Shown: positions 19,401 through 27,933, numbered from the stretch's first letter. The stretch: DNA of 64,000 bases from JAJRPT01 sp965661945 (GCA_965661945.1 CBFIFP010000002.1:186001-250000); one strand, 5' to 3'. Numbers and translations are program-made. Notes: generated from the sequence alone by a model not told the origin.

Positions 19401-22400
19401 TGATTTTAATGTTAAGAATTTATTTACTGTTAATTTAGGGAATTCATTTGAAGCAACTGCAGGTACAATTTATCTAACTGCAACAAGCTCATCAATATCT
19501 TCAAACGTTGCAGATATGAATGATTTTAAATTTAACAACATAGGTGTAAGTGCAGCTAATGCTTTTGCCTCTAATAGCTTTACTGTAGCTGGTGATGTTA
19601 ATGTAAATAATAATTCTAACTTTACTCATTCCACTGGTGAAATTAGATTTGTAGATGGCGGTACACATAATATTACAAACAGTGGTAATTTAATATTCAA
19701 CGATTTTTCAATTGAGGATAATAATCTAGTTCAAACTTCTTCTGACTTTACAGTTAAAAGCGATCAATTTGACTTGCTTGGTTCATCTTCTTCATTTAAT
19801 GCTATTGATGGACAAGTGAGTTTTGTTGTAAATTCATCATCAGCTACGATTACAAGTGGTGGTGGTCTAGGCTCAGTTATTTTTCATGATTTATTAATAG
19901 ATGATGCAAAATCACTTTACATTGAAGAAGACCTTGATATTATAGTTCAAGGTGATTTTAGGGCTGGACTAGCTGTGAATTTATTTACTGAAGGAAATAC
20001 TAATTTCTATTTTAATGGTGGAGCGCAACAAATAATTTCAGTGGAAAATGGCTCAGAAATTAATTTCCAAAATTTAACACTCAATAATTCTTCTGGCTTA
20101 AAACTCAATGAAGATATCGCTGTAGAAGAGTTAAATGTATATAAAAATTTAACTTTAACAGATGGTGATTTAGATTTATTTGGGAATAATATTATTACTT
20201 TCCAAAAACCACTGGCTCATTTGTATGAAGAAGGTGGAATATTAAAAAATTCTATAGATAACATAGGTGAGCTGGGTCATTTATATTATGAGTATGACTT
20301 TACTACAATACTTAATAATCTTGATTTCGCTGGATTAGGAATTGGTTTCAGACAAGCAGCAGGTGCTGGGATTATGGGATTAACAACTATTAAAAGATAT
20401 CATACTTCAAATGAAATCGCAGGAGGTACTTCTATCCAAAGATTGTTTAGCATAGAATCTCCTAATAATAATCTTAGAGCAAGACCAATAATTGATTATT
20501 ATGATAGTGAAATCATTGATGTAGAAAGAGCTAAAGAAGATTTGATATTATCTTCTACAAGAACAATTGGTGAACTTTGGGCTGCAATTAATACAAAAAA
20601 TATTTCTGTTTCTAATAGATTGGAAGCTTTGGATACTATAAATGAATTTGGTGGCTTTAATACTATTTGGACAGGTGTTGTACCTATTCGACTTACTTTA
20701 AGTGAAGTTGAAGATAGAGTAGATTTATCACAAGTGCCTAATAATAGATTTATTGCTGGAACTACAGAACATAATATTTTAGGTTTTAATGTTTCTTCTA
20801 CAAATGATACTGAAATCACAGATTTAAAAATTTATGTTGAAGATAATAAAAGACAATTTATTAATTTTAAACTTTATACTTCAGATGATGAATTTTTTGA
20901 CACAAAAAATGATAATGAACTAATTGGTTCAATTCAGTATGCAAATGATTCTTTAGATTTTAATGTTGGCGAGTTAATTTTATCAAGTACTAAATCTATA
21001 AATTTCTTTTTATCTGCGGATATATCTGATTCAGTAACTATATCCTCCGATTCAGTTTTAGTATATATAAATCAATCAGGTATAAGTTTGAATCTAAACC
21101 AAGGAATTGTTAATCTTAAAGTTGTTGGAGATATTTATTATAAGTTTCAACAAAGAATTGATGTAGAGTTTAATCCAATTGGTTTAAATTCTACTCCTCT
21201 TTTGCCTAATACTTTTAACAATGTTATATATGGATTTAATTTAAAACCACTTGGAAATGAAGCAGGATTGAATGAATTTGAACTATATTTCAAAAATTCT
21301 CCGCTTAATTCAGTTGCAGGTCGTTTAAAACTATATAAATCAGTAGATAATAACTATCTAACATTTAATGATAATTCTGAGATTGAACTATTTCAAGAAT
21401 TATCTATTTCAGATAATCAATCTTATGTTTTTAATTTTAATGAGGATATTATTCCAGAAACTGGAAGATTTTATTTCATCACAGTTGATTCAGTTTCAAA
21501 CTTTGCTAATGACGGAACAATTGATATGCAACTTGGAATTCCTCAGCAATCATTAAAATCTGAGAGAGCTGCTCCGATTGCAGTAGACACAGTTTATAGT
21601 GATAAGTTTAGCTTTGAGTCACTAAAAACTCAAATAATATCCACTACAGATGTTGCCGAAGGATTAATTTATAAAAATGGTAGATTACAAAACCTTTACG
21701 GATTTACTATTGAAAATAACAACATAGCAGAATTTAAAAAATTAATTGTTAATTTCTCTGCTTCTGGAGGACTTTCACCTTCACAACATTTCAATAATAT
21801 AAGATTGTGGAGTGATAATAATGAAAATAACTCTGCAGATAATAATGAACTGATTGCGATTGGAAGAATGAGTACGGACTTAATTGTTTTTGAAAATTTC
21901 ATAAATAAAGTTGAATTTTCAGGACAAAAGAAATTCTTAATAACAGCAAATATAAGTAGTAATGCACCCGAAAACTCACAAATAATATTAAATATTCCTA
22001 ACGAATCTTATGTTTCATTTAATCCTCCATCAAAAGTAGTATCTGGTGGACCGTTCTTAGGTAATAAAAGAACTATAAAAATAGCCAAGCTACCAGTAGA
22101 AATTGAAATATCAAAAATCTACCCTTCATTTATAAAGTCTGGTAATAGTTTAGACGTTACAATCAAACTATTGGACGAAGATGGAGTTGAAACAATTGCT
22201 AATAGTCAATATCCAATAAATCTAACATTCTTGGGAAGTGTAACTTCTTCGGGTAACTCTACGAGTAACTTTATTGAAGGAGAGTCATTTACAACTATTT
22301 CTGGATATAAATTAACTAATATCAATGGGGCAACTCCTGTTAGTATAAGAGCAAATAACAATTCATTTGCAAGTGCATTATCAAATACTTTCACTGTTTA

Positions 22401-23181
22401 TCCACTTCAGCCAACAACTAACTCATCAGATTTAGTTCTAAGTTCTGGAAACCCCGCAACTGGTTCAATAAATATAGATTCTTGGACTAATGGTTCAGGA
22501 ACAAATAGGATTATTGTGGCAAGAGCTGGGTCTGTTCCTAACTCTCCAACTGATGGAGAGAATTATATTGCCGAATCAAATGCAATTAATTCAGAGATAA
22601 GTACTAATCAAACAGCACCTGGGTCATTTGTAATTTATAATGGCAGTGGTGGTTCAATTCCATTTTCTTTTAATGGTTTATTACCAGGCATAAAATATTA
22701 TTTTAAAGTATATGATTTTATATTGTTTAATGGAAAACCAGTTTATTTGTCGGAAGACTCAAATCCGGTTTATGTTTTTCAAACTTCCGATGATGGTACA
22801 TCAACTTTAAATAACAACACATCTGACGATGCAATTACAATTTTCGAGAATACATTAATTTCTGGAACAATAGTAAATATTACTCAAGAGGATTGGTATA
22901 AATTTAAAACTAATGGAAATAATATTTTAGTAAACTCTTGTGGTGAATTTTTATTCATTGATTTATTTAAATTTAATCCTACAACAAATACTCTAAGATT
23001 AATTAGAAGAACACAAAATACAGGCGAGAATTGTCAAATAATCATTTTAAATGATGATGATGGAGAGGAATATTATATAAGAGTATCAAGGTTGAAAAAT
23101 ACGCAGTCAGCAGATTATCAATTCAAATTTAGAACATATAATTATGAATTATTCTCTCGTAAAGTATGTGATTGTCCTTAA
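16492..23181 (+). CDS. Giant adhesin, C-terminal fragment
   Basis: The frame restored after the base loss; the first usable start in it is GTG at 17044 (2,045 residues). Residues from 16492 to about 20300 continue the beta-helix repeats with decreasing regularity. From about 20700 the protein changes to long beta-sandwich domains (FNVSSTNDTEITDLKIYV, VDVEFNPIGLNST). A fibronectin-like region near 22400-22750 (SSGNPATGSINIDSW ... YYFKVYDF) precedes a final PPC-like beta domain (QEDWYKFKTNGNNILVNSCG). The protein ends LFSRKVCDCP, with no T9SS C-terminal domain, so the true end may also have been lost. Confidence 0.65.
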   Translation, partial: SFSNGAFLSGEVGNLTITGASTITLGSNADIDGAFTLNNANAIFDIDAYRFRLGGNLNYTAGTIDGTDASSTLSFAGTSPVTYNAGAFVNFGTIGNLELLQSSTITQVGEVNVSNDFYVNNAGLYYDAQANVFNLSGDLFYTAGILDFTDTNSEFKITSGNPFTLDGDNFVNNQIGNFKIERNGLVTLSSDLEVLSTIYLHNPNMDLDIQTNDVRLTLYNNIDNQNPGATYIMCETAGTFEFAGSTALELDGNDFLNNSIYNLDLENSSTITLADFLYIKNNLRMSGAAPTIDIVDNDFIIEGNISYTSGEIDATDNLGQFTVAGTGAFNMPTYFTNNEVSNLLITRNGTVNQNGAVDVDASFTLNNAGAIYDLNSNTLTIENTFTPTAGQIDAQDNGSAFVIANGVSTTAYSGDDFVNNTINELYVYNGVTLNNDFIIEDLLNIENGNSNFQGTNVEIQGDVTLDNTGGIQTTLTNSMTFSNTSNLTNNSNGNINLNNVFVTGTLNSTPSPSIGGNFDVSGVSNFTSGTVTFDNSASKTITNTGTLDFNYLNIGSGSDVRTTSSFDINNDFRMVDNTSVFLATTPSNITFAKDGLNIFAQTNSNGTSAGLTFFEISFTSGFTTNFKGAFDFYINDNINANNSFFVFDDNSTLILTSSTGNTNFGIFTIDNLTFESTANYNWYCDSRISGTVTVEAGGQTNMFLNRFNNTPDATLINQAPNTSSNLQLYEITLTNSVLTTDDSFRLNNWIEIDASSTLTQTSGTFTKGNGAITNNGEMTINEFEIIGTPTTTTDMIISGNYYLQNPVNSFTASAGSITFTNPNLEIINAGTTQFFDLYFDNAVTSGTTDDNFTIAGELELGATALFTASSPSEITLSGNGSLNCPTSAVGGNVGLFFHDVDFTGNYSTNAPVANQVIFEVSGSMNVDGSFNGNTNTEILFTGAGAETITNNGTLDFNTVTINNGNYTTATDFNVKNLFTVNLGNSFEATAGTIYLTATSSSISSNVADMNDFKFNNIGVSAANAFASNSFTVAGDVNVNNNSNFTHSTGEIRFVDGGTHNITNSGNLIFNDFSIEDNNLVQTSSDFTVKSDQFDLLGSSSSFNAIDGQVSFVVNSSSATITSGGGLGSVIFHDLLIDDAKSLYIEEDLDIIVQGDFRAGLAVNLFTEGNTNFYFNGGAQQIISVENGSEINFQNLTLNNSSGLKLNEDIAVEELNVYKNLTLTDGDLDLFGNNIITFQKPLAHLYEEGGILKNSIDNIGELGHLYYEYDFTTILNNLDFAGLGIGFRQAAGAGIMGLTTIKRYHTSNEIAGGTSIQRLFSIESPNNNLRARPIIDYYDSEIIDVERAKEDLILSSTRTIGELWAAINTKNISVSNRLEALDTINEFGGFNTIWTGVVPIRLTLSEVEDRVDLSQVPNNRFIAGTTEHNILGFNVSSTNDTEITDLKIYVEDNKRQFINFKLYTSDDEFFDTKNDNELIGSIQYANDSLDFNVGELILSSTKSINFFLSADISDSVTISSDSVLVYINQSGISLNLNQGIVNLKVVGDIYYKFQQRIDVEFNPIGLNSTPLLPNTFNNVIYGFNLKPLGNEAGLNEFELYFKNSPLNSVAGRLKLYKSVDNNYLTFNDNSEIELFQELSISDNQSYVFNFNEDIIPETGRFYFITVDSVSNFANDGTIDMQLGIPQQSLKSERAAPIAVDTVYSDKFSFESLKTQIISTTDVAEGLIYKNGRLQNLYGFTIENNNIAEFKKLIVNFSASGGLSPSQHFNNIRLWSDNNENNSADNNELIAIGRMSTDLIVFENFINKVEFSGQKKFLITANISSNAPENSQIILNIPNESYVSFNPPSKVVSGGPFLGNKRTIKIAKLPVEIEISKIYPSFIKSGNSLDVTIKLLDEDGVETIANSQYPINLTFLGSVTSSGNSTSNFIEGESFTTISGYKLTNINGATPVSIRANNNSFASALSNTFTVYPLQPTTNSSDLVLSSGNPATGSINIDSWTNGSGTNRIIVARAGSVPNSPTDGENYIAESNAINSEISTNQTAPGSFVIYNGSGGSIPFSFNGLLPGIKYYFKVYDFILFNGKPVYLSEDSNPVYVFQTSDDGTSTLNNNTSDDAITIFENTLISGTIVNITQEDWYKFKTNGNNILVNSCGEFLFIDLFKFNPTTNTLRLIRRTQNTGENCQIIILNDDDGEEYYIRVSRLKNTQSADYQFKFRTYNYELFSRKVCDCP

Positions 23182-23245
23182 ATATTATTGCTATTTAGAC
23201 TAATATAATATATTATATTTTTATATAATTTTCTTATAAAATAAT

Positions 23246-23614
23246 TTATAACTGAATTATTAAATTTCCACTATCGTAATTTACATGACATTTATCAGAG
23301 TAAATTAAATATTCTTCATTTACTACAAGAGAGTTATTAATAAACCCTTGAAATAAAAACTTTTCAGTCTTGTTTGGAAATTTATCCTTGTAATTATCAT
23401 CAATTAATGGATAAAAATTCCCAGACCAACCAAAATCAAATTCATACTTTAAAGTATCATAATTAGATAATCTAATTGTATGAAAGCTATCTAGAGTAGG
23501 ACCTTTAATTTCCAAGGTTATTGTTCTAAATTCTTCGGTGCAGTAAACATCATTATCATCTTTACATGAAAATGTTAAAAAACCTAGTAAAAATAAAAGT
23601 AATATTTTTTTCAT
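23246..23614 (-). CDS. Small lipoprotein
   Basis: 122 residues with a signal peptide and lipobox (LGFLTFSC, Cys17), then an Asp-rich linker (KDDNDVYC). The mature part is beta-rich (TITLEIKGPTLDSFHTIRL) and has three Cys. No family is recognised. It is the last of four small minus-strand genes (25353 to 23246) with gaps of 22-80 bases, possibly one transcript. Confidence 0.72.
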   Translation of the reverse strand: MKKILLLFLLGFLTFSCKDDNDVYCTEEFRTITLEIKGPTLDSFHTIRLSNYDTLKYEFDFGWSGNFYPLIDDNYKDKFPNKTEKFLFQGFINNSLVVNEEYLIYSDKCHVNYDSGNLIIQL

Positions 23615-23655
23615 AAGATATAGTATAAATTTGAGTTTAATAAATAATATGAATC

Positions 23656-24474
23656 CTATTCTTTTTTAGCATCTTCTAATTTTTGAGTTTTACCTACTTG
23701 CATTTTTTTAGATTTCACATTAAGAATTGTTGTAAGTTCAGTAGAATATATTAGATGCTGAGTCCAACCTGCAATCTCTCCGTATAGAAAAGTTATAGCA
23801 ATATCTGTAGGCGAGGGTAAATGACCCATTTCTTCTGTGTGTGTATGATAAGATTGAGTACTAATAGTATCTTTTGCGTAAGGAATAGGTATTATTGTTT
23901 TGTGTATGTCAAATAATTTTGGATTTTGTAAATTATTATCAAATTCTAAAACATAATCATTTCCATATATAACTTGTCCGAATGAACTTGGAGCAGTAAG
24001 CATATATACTTTTATCTTATTTTTAAATATAATTGGTACTACATTCATACCAGTATTCTCATAATACTTTATAGACGAATCTTGCTTTTGAAACTCTAAT
24101 GTAGCTTTTTTAATTTTGTTATAATATTCTTCAGTTTCATTAAATTCTCTTTGTTCGAATGAAATGTGTTCTAAATAAGCTTTAAAAGTTGAGTCAAAAA
24201 ATGTTTCTGCTACAATTTTATTTTCTTTATTGTAAAAGATAAAGTGCGTGGTATCACCTTGGGGATATGATAAATAGCCACCTAAGTCTTTAACTAAGTC
24301 ATTTTCTTGTAACTTTTTAATTAATATTTCATTGCCTAACCAAGATGATTTTGCACATCTATAAATTAAAACACCTTCTTGATAAACGCTATCTATATCT
24401 ATTATAATTTCTTTTTTTTCTTCACTAAAGATATTTAAAAAACTTAAGAGAAATAAAATTAAGATCAATTTCAT
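23656..24474 (-). CDS. Secreted protein of unknown function
   Basis: 272 residues with a signal peptide (MKLILILFLLSFLNIFSEE) and no lipobox. The mature part contains DIDSVYQEGVLIYRCAKSSWLGNE, a soluble core with helix EETEEYYNKIKKATLEFQKQDSS-like heptads near residue 115, and a conserved-looking TLSTQSYHTHTEEMGHLPSPTD segment. The latter includes several His and an HTxxE-like pattern, but I cannot tie it to a known metallopeptidase. No family is recognised. Confidence 0.7.
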   Translation of the reverse strand: MKLILILFLLSFLNIFSEEKKEIIIDIDSVYQEGVLIYRCAKSSWLGNEILIKKLQENDLVKDLGGYLSYPQGDTTHFIFYNKENKIVAETFFDSTFKAYLEHISFEQREFNETEEYYNKIKKATLEFQKQDSSIKYYENTGMNVVPIIFKNKIKVYMLTAPSSFGQVIYGNDYVLEFDNNLQNPKLFDIHKTIIPIPYAKDTISTQSYHTHTEEMGHLPSPTDIAITFLYGEIAGWTQHLIYSTELTTILNVKSKKMQVGKTQKLEDAKKE

Positions 24475-24554
24475 AAATTACTTGTTTAATATTTTACAAT
24501 AATTACTAAATTATGGAAAATTAAATTAAATTCAAAAAAATGAATTAAATTTAT

Positions 24555-25097
24555 TTAATCAATAAATTCTTTGGGCTGAATAGTTCTATAATTTAGCCCA
24601 ATAGAGAAAGCTTTATTAAATGGTAAATTTGAGAATTGTGAATATCCCAAAACTAACCCAAATCGCTTAAAACGAAAATTTAAATTACTTGATAAAACAA
24701 GCCCAGCAGTTTCTGGAATCAACCAGTTCCAATTTGTTAAGTAGGACTGAGATGATAAAGTAAGAAATCCTATTAATAAATCAACATCAAATCTAAATGG
24801 ACTAAAAGTATAATTCTCGGGTATAAAAACTGCTTTAAGACCGTAAGAAGCACCTACGCAAAAAAAGTAATCATTGCCATCAAAACTAAATGTCTGGTTT
24901 GCCTCAAATAAGCTATATACTCCTTTTTTATCATAATATACACTATAATTTTTTTGCTTAATAGAAACCAAATTATTATATCCATTCTGATTTGGAATAT
25001 TACCATAAACTAATTCAAGTTCTTTAACTTTGAATTTATTATCATTTTCCTCTGAAAAAGAAAAACAGACACTTAATATGAATAATATTACACTCAT
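24555..25097 (-). CDS. Secreted or outer-membrane protein of unknown function
   Basis: 180 residues from ATG at 25097 (the upstream TTG would add one residue only). A short signal peptide (MSVILFILSVCFSFS) precedes a beta-rich mature part with alternating strands and the ending FGLVLGYSQFSN ... AFSIGLNYRTIQP. This is the look of part of an outer-membrane barrel or a periplasmic beta protein. No family is recognised. Confidence 0.65.
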   Translation of the reverse strand: MSVILFILSVCFSFSEENDNKFKVKELELVYGNIPNQNGYNNLVSIKQKNYSVYYDKKGVYSLFEANQTFSFDGNDYFFCVGASYGLKAVFIPENYTFSPFRFDVDLLIGFLTLSSQSYLTNWNWLIPETAGLVLSSNLNFRFKRFGLVLGYSQFSNLPFNKAFSIGLNYRTIQPKEFID

Positions 25098-25122
25098 CAA
25101 GTTTTGATTACAAGTTGATTGA

Positions 25123-25353
25123 TTACTCGTTATTTTTCATAATATATTCAATAATCTCTAAAGCATCATCGTATTTGTCTTCTGGTACAAATAGCTTTAC
25201 AATTGCAAGTTCACCCATAGTAAACATTCGTGTTGTATCTACTTGAGATAATATTTCACAAGGAATTTCTGCTCCTTGCAAATTTGCTTTAATATGATGT
25301 GCTTCAAAATCTGTTGAAGTTGTGTAAACTAATTTCCATTTTATCTCATTCAT
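25123..25353 (-). CDS. DUF2007-type small protein
   Basis: 76 residues, cytoplasmic. The sequence WKLVYTTSTDFEAHHIKANLQ, then IPCEIL, then a VKLFVPEDKYDDALEII ending is the layout of the DUF2007 'putative signal-transducing' fold: a ferredoxin-like alpha/beta domain that starts with a residue-range sensor helix and ends with a D/E-A-x-x-I/L helix. AAGG precedes the ATG by about 7 bases. It is the first gene of the minus-strand group, divergent from the iron-binding protein gene. Confidence 0.8.
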   Translation of the reverse strand: MNEIKWKLVYTTSTDFEAHHIKANLQGAEIPCEILSQVDTTRMFTMGELAIVKLFVPEDKYDDALEIIEYIMKNNE

Positions 25354-25383
25354 AACAACACCTTTTTACATAAATACGATTGT

Positions 25384-25415
25384 TTTGGTAGTATTTTATT
25401 TTTTACTTAATTTTG
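25384..25415 (+). promoter_or_regulatory. Bacteroidota-type promoter for the iron-binding lipoprotein
   Basis: TTTG (25384-25387), a 20-base spacer, then TAATTTTG (25408-25415), matching the -33/-7 consensus TTTG / TAnnTTTG of the phylum. The predicted start of transcription is about 25422, 20 bases before the ATG. Confidence 0.65.
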
Positions 25416-25442
25416 TTTTTTTAATTTAAATAATCTAAAAAT

Positions 25443-26465
25443 ATGAAATATTTATTAATTCTACTGACTATTTTAATCTCTTGCAATACGGAAAAGAAAG
25501 AAAATATTACTAAAAATGAAGTAAATGTTTATACTCATAGACATTACGAAACAGATAAGAAATTGTTTGCAGAATTTGAAAAAGAAACTGGAATAAAAAT
25601 TAATGTCATTAAAGCAGATGCCGACCAGCTTATTGCTAGAATAGAACAAGAGGGAGAAAACTCTCCAGCAGACTTACTTCTTACTGTCGATGCTGGTAAT
25701 CTATGGAAAGCAAAAGAAAAAGGAATAACTCAAGAAATAAATTCTGATATATTAAATAATAATATTCCTAATCATTTAAGAGATGAGCAAAATCATTGGT
25801 TTGGTCTTACAAAAAGAGCTAGAATTGTTGTTTATTCACCTGATAGAGTATCAGTTGATGAATTGTTGACTTACGAAGATTTAGCATCTCCAAAATGGGT
25901 CAATAGAATTTTAATTCGTCCTTCAGATAATATATATAACCAATCTCTTGTTGCATCTATTATTGCTCATAATGGAGAAGATAATACTCAAAAATGGGCA
26001 GAGGGAGTTGTATCAAATTTTGCAAGGAAACCCGCAGGAAATGACAGAGACCAAGTAAAAGCAATCGCATCTGGCGAGGGAGACATAGCAATAGTTAATA
26101 GTTATTATATTGCAAAAATGATAAATTCTGATGATGAAAAAGAGCGAGAAGCAGTTGCTAAAGTGAAAGTATTTTTTCCAAATCAAGCCGATAGAGGAAC
26201 CCACATTAATGTTAGTGGTGGATTAGTATTGAAGAACTCTCCTAATAAAGAAAATGCTGTTAAGTTACTTGAGTTTTTATCCGGCAAAATGGCTCAAGAA
26301 GAATTTGCTTATGCTAATTTCGAATATCCAGTAAATGAAGAAGTTGAAATAAAAGGTATATTATTAGAATGGGGTTTGTTTAAAGAAGATACTTTAAATC
26401 TATCAAATTTAGGCAAATACAATTTGGACGCAGTAAAAATCTTCGATAAAGTAGGTTGGAATTGA
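25443..26465 (+). CDS. Ferric iron ABC transporter substrate-binding lipoprotein
   Basis: A 340-residue type II periplasmic binding protein of the FbpA/FutA family that captures Fe(III) for an ABC importer. The signal peptide ends in a lipobox (LTILISC, Cys15). The mature start reads VNVYTHRHYETDKKLFAEFE, the signature of this family, with His and Tyr ligands at the N-lobe. The second-lobe Tyr pair is present as NSYYIAK (Tyr221-Tyr222). The C-terminal part NVSGGLVLKNSPNKENAVKLLEFL is typical. The permease and ATPase genes are not in the window. Its iron ligands suggest function, but iron regulation is not visible. Confidence 0.93.
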   Translation: MKYLLILLTILISCNTEKKENITKNEVNVYTHRHYETDKKLFAEFEKETGIKINVIKADADQLIARIEQEGENSPADLLLTVDAGNLWKAKEKGITQEINSDILNNNIPNHLRDEQNHWFGLTKRARIVVYSPDRVSVDELLTYEDLASPKWVNRILIRPSDNIYNQSLVASIIAHNGEDNTQKWAEGVVSNFARKPAGNDRDQVKAIASGEGDIAIVNSYYIAKMINSDDEKEREAVAKVKVFFPNQADRGTHINVSGGLVLKNSPNKENAVKLLEFLSGKMAQEEFAYANFEYPVNEEVEIKGILLEWGLFKEDTLNLSNLGKYNLDAVKIFDKVGWN

Positions 26466-26615
26466 TTGATTTATAGTAAGGTTTGTGATCTTTTTATTAG
26501 CATTAGAATCATAAAATACAACAAAAATCTATTATTGAAATTGAATTAGGATTTCAAATTTTATTAATAATGTTGAAAACTTTTTCGATGTTTTTAATTA
26601 AAAAATTTGGAAATT

Positions 26616-26655
26616 AACTTAGCAGTGTTTGACTTAGCAGTGTTTAACTTAGCAG
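26616..26655 (+). repeat. Three direct repeats of 15-bp period upstream of a secreted-protein gene
   Basis: Copies aacttagcagtgttt and gacttagcagtgttt, then a third partial aacttagcag. They end just upstream of a candidate -7 box (TACATTTG at 26666-26673), and the last repeat overlaps the position of the -33 box (TTTA at 26643-26646, 19-base gap). The arrangement could be an operator or a slippage product. Confidence 0.85.
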
Positions 26656-26673
26656 AAATTTTTATTACATTTG
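26643..26673 (+). promoter_or_regulatory. Candidate promoter of the secreted trio
   Basis: TTTA, a 19-base spacer, then TACATTTG, which fits TAnnTTTG. The -33 element deviates by one base from TTTG. Predicted transcription start is near 26680, about 28 bases before the ATG at 26708. Confidence 0.45.
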
Positions 26674-26707
26674 AAAATTTTTGTTAAATTATTTAAGGAG
26701 TATTGCT

Positions 26708-27427
26708 ATGAAGCAAAACAAATTTCTTTTATTAGTTATTGTGTTTTTCTTGAATTCAATGTTTTTGATTTCAAATGAAGATTGTTATTATAACGGTCAG
26801 GGGTGTCAAGTTGAAGAAACCTACGATGAAGTAGAAGTTTATCCAGGTTGTTTTATTTATGTAAGATACAATGTTATCAGATGTCCTGGAGCAGGAATTC
26901 AAATAGATTTTTTGAATTATGGGTTTAATCATACTTCACCTAATCCATGCTTACCATTGTATAATCAAATATTTCCATTTTATCCAAATAGAAATGTTAT
27001 TGATGAAGTAGCTTGGGGTAGTATTGAAGATTATATTAAAGAAACTATTTTAAACAAAGAAGTTGATAAACAGGTATTAATATCAACAAATGGAAAAGAT
27101 GATAATTTATGTGGTAGTTCTAATGTTGTTACTGTTACATTTCATACTTCTGTTTGCGAAGCATGGTGTTTTAAAGATGCAAAATTTATTGCAGACCCAA
27201 TTACAGGAAATCCAATTTTACCTATACCATTTAACCCAATGGTTAATATAGACCCTCAAGAACCAATTATTGTTGCTCAAAGGATAACTTGTACTGAATA
27301 TTGCTGTTCAACCGTTAGAGAGTATTGTTATGAAAAAGTTTTAATTGGTGGTGAATATCAATATATAAAACATTACAATGAAACAAAATCAGCAAATAAT
27401 CAATATTATCCTTGTGAATTTGCTTAG
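26708..27427 (+). CDS. Cys-rich secreted protein, probably cut short by an in-frame TAG
   Basis: 239 residues from ATG at 26708, chosen because AAGGAG lies 7 bases upstream; an in-frame TTG at 26681 has no such site. A signal peptide (to about residue 24, FLISNED) precedes a mature region with about 16 Cys, including CYYNGQGCQVEETY and CTEYCCSTVREYCYE. The layout suggests disulfide-stabilised export. The TAG at 27425-27427 is followed in the same frame by 36 more codons (ECILPSGFENF ... DCFDTCDGGW) ending in a TAA that overlaps the ATG of the next gene as TAATG. This is strong evidence that the gene originally ran to 27538. No family is recognised. Confidence 0.75.
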   Translation: MKQNKFLLLVIVFFLNSMFLISNEDCYYNGQGCQVEETYDEVEVYPGCFIYVRYNVIRCPGAGIQIDFLNYGFNHTSPNPCLPLYNQIFPFYPNRNVIDEVAWGSIEDYIKETILNKEVDKQVLISTNGKDDNLCGSSNVVTVTFHTSVCEAWCFKDAKFIADPITGNPILPIPFNPMVNIDPQEPIIVAQRITCTEYCCSTVREYCYEKVLIGGEYQYIKHYNETKSANNQYYPCEFA

Positions 27428-27537
27428 CAAGAAGAATGTATATTACCATCAGGATTTGAAAATTTCATAATGCCTGGATTAATTGAACCTTGGTTTCATG
27501 TAACTGATTGTTTTGATACATGTGATGGAGGTTGGTA

Positions 27538-27933
27538 ATGGTTTATATTTTGATTATTTTTTTTAATTTGAATTTATTTTCTCAAGAAATTAATAAAAAT
27601 TTTAATGAGAAAAAAAGTGAAAGTAATGGTTACTTTGATAATATATCGATTAATATTGAAAAAAGAATAGTTTTTGATACTAATAGATTTATTTTTAAAC
27701 CATTAAAAATTAAGGAATATTTTGATAATTTTCAAATCAAAAATATTTCTTTTGAGAAACAGATTGACAAAAAAAATATAACAAATTTAGTTGATGAAAA
27801 AATTATTAAAATCTATAATGTATTTGGTAATGAAATGAACAAATTAAACCTAAGTGAATTATCGCCTGGATTATATTTTATTGTTTATCAAAATGAGAAT
27901 ATTTTAAGAACAAAAAAAATTAAAATAGAATGA
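27538..27933 (+). CDS. Short secreted protein consisting mainly of a T9SS-like sorting domain
   Basis: 131 residues from ATG at 27538, with GGAGGT 5 bases upstream. A signal peptide (VYILIIFFNLNLFSQ) is followed by about 70 Lys/Asn/Phe-rich residues without recognisable fold. The last 45 residues form a compact T9SS-type C-terminal domain (IIKIYNVFGNEMNKLNL, SPGLYFIVYQNENIL, KTKKIKIE-like end). A carrier with almost no cargo domain is unusual. Its ATG overlaps the ancestral stop of the Cys-rich gene, and its TGA overlaps the next ATG (ATGA), so the three genes are translationally coupled. Confidence 0.72.
   Translation: MVYILIIFFNLNLFSQEINKNFNEKKSESNGYFDNISINIEKRIVFDTNRFIFKPLKIKEYFDNFQIKNISFEKQIDKKNITNLVDEKIIKIYNVFGNEMNKLNLSELSPGLYFIVYQNENILRTKKIKIE

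Larger units (their letters stand above)
14519..23181 (+). pseudogene. Giant repeat adhesin, interrupted by an in-frame TAG and a -1 frameshift
   Basis: One ancestral gene of about 2,890 codons. The first lesion is the TAG at 15494-15496: the same frame stays open for a further 347 codons on both sides of it, with matching composition. The second lies near 16475-16482, where one base is missing. Before it the repeat reads LDLTDDASTIDFA; after it, in the -1 frame, SATSFSNGAFLSGEVGNL. Adding one base gives exactly the spacing of the neighbouring repeat (FAGTSPVTYNAGAF). The reading frame then stays open to 23181. The protein is an Asn/Thr-rich beta-helical surface protein with a signal peptide. 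The lesions could be real or assembly errors; see findings. No T9SS sorting domain is visible at the end. Confidence 0.85.

Noticed and set aside
20499..20819. 106-codon minus-strand ORF inside the adhesin, and similar antisense ORFs at 5768, 46704, 55769 and 61237
   Set aside because: Each is fully inside a well-supported gene on the other strand with no start signals; they are shadows.
26616..26655. Triple repeat as a CRISPR array
   Set aside because: The copies are contiguous with no spacers, the unit is only 15 bp, and no cas gene is present.
26681..26707. TTG at 26681 as start of the Cys-rich gene
   Set aside because: The ATG at 26708 has AAGGAG at the proper distance and gives a standard signal peptide.
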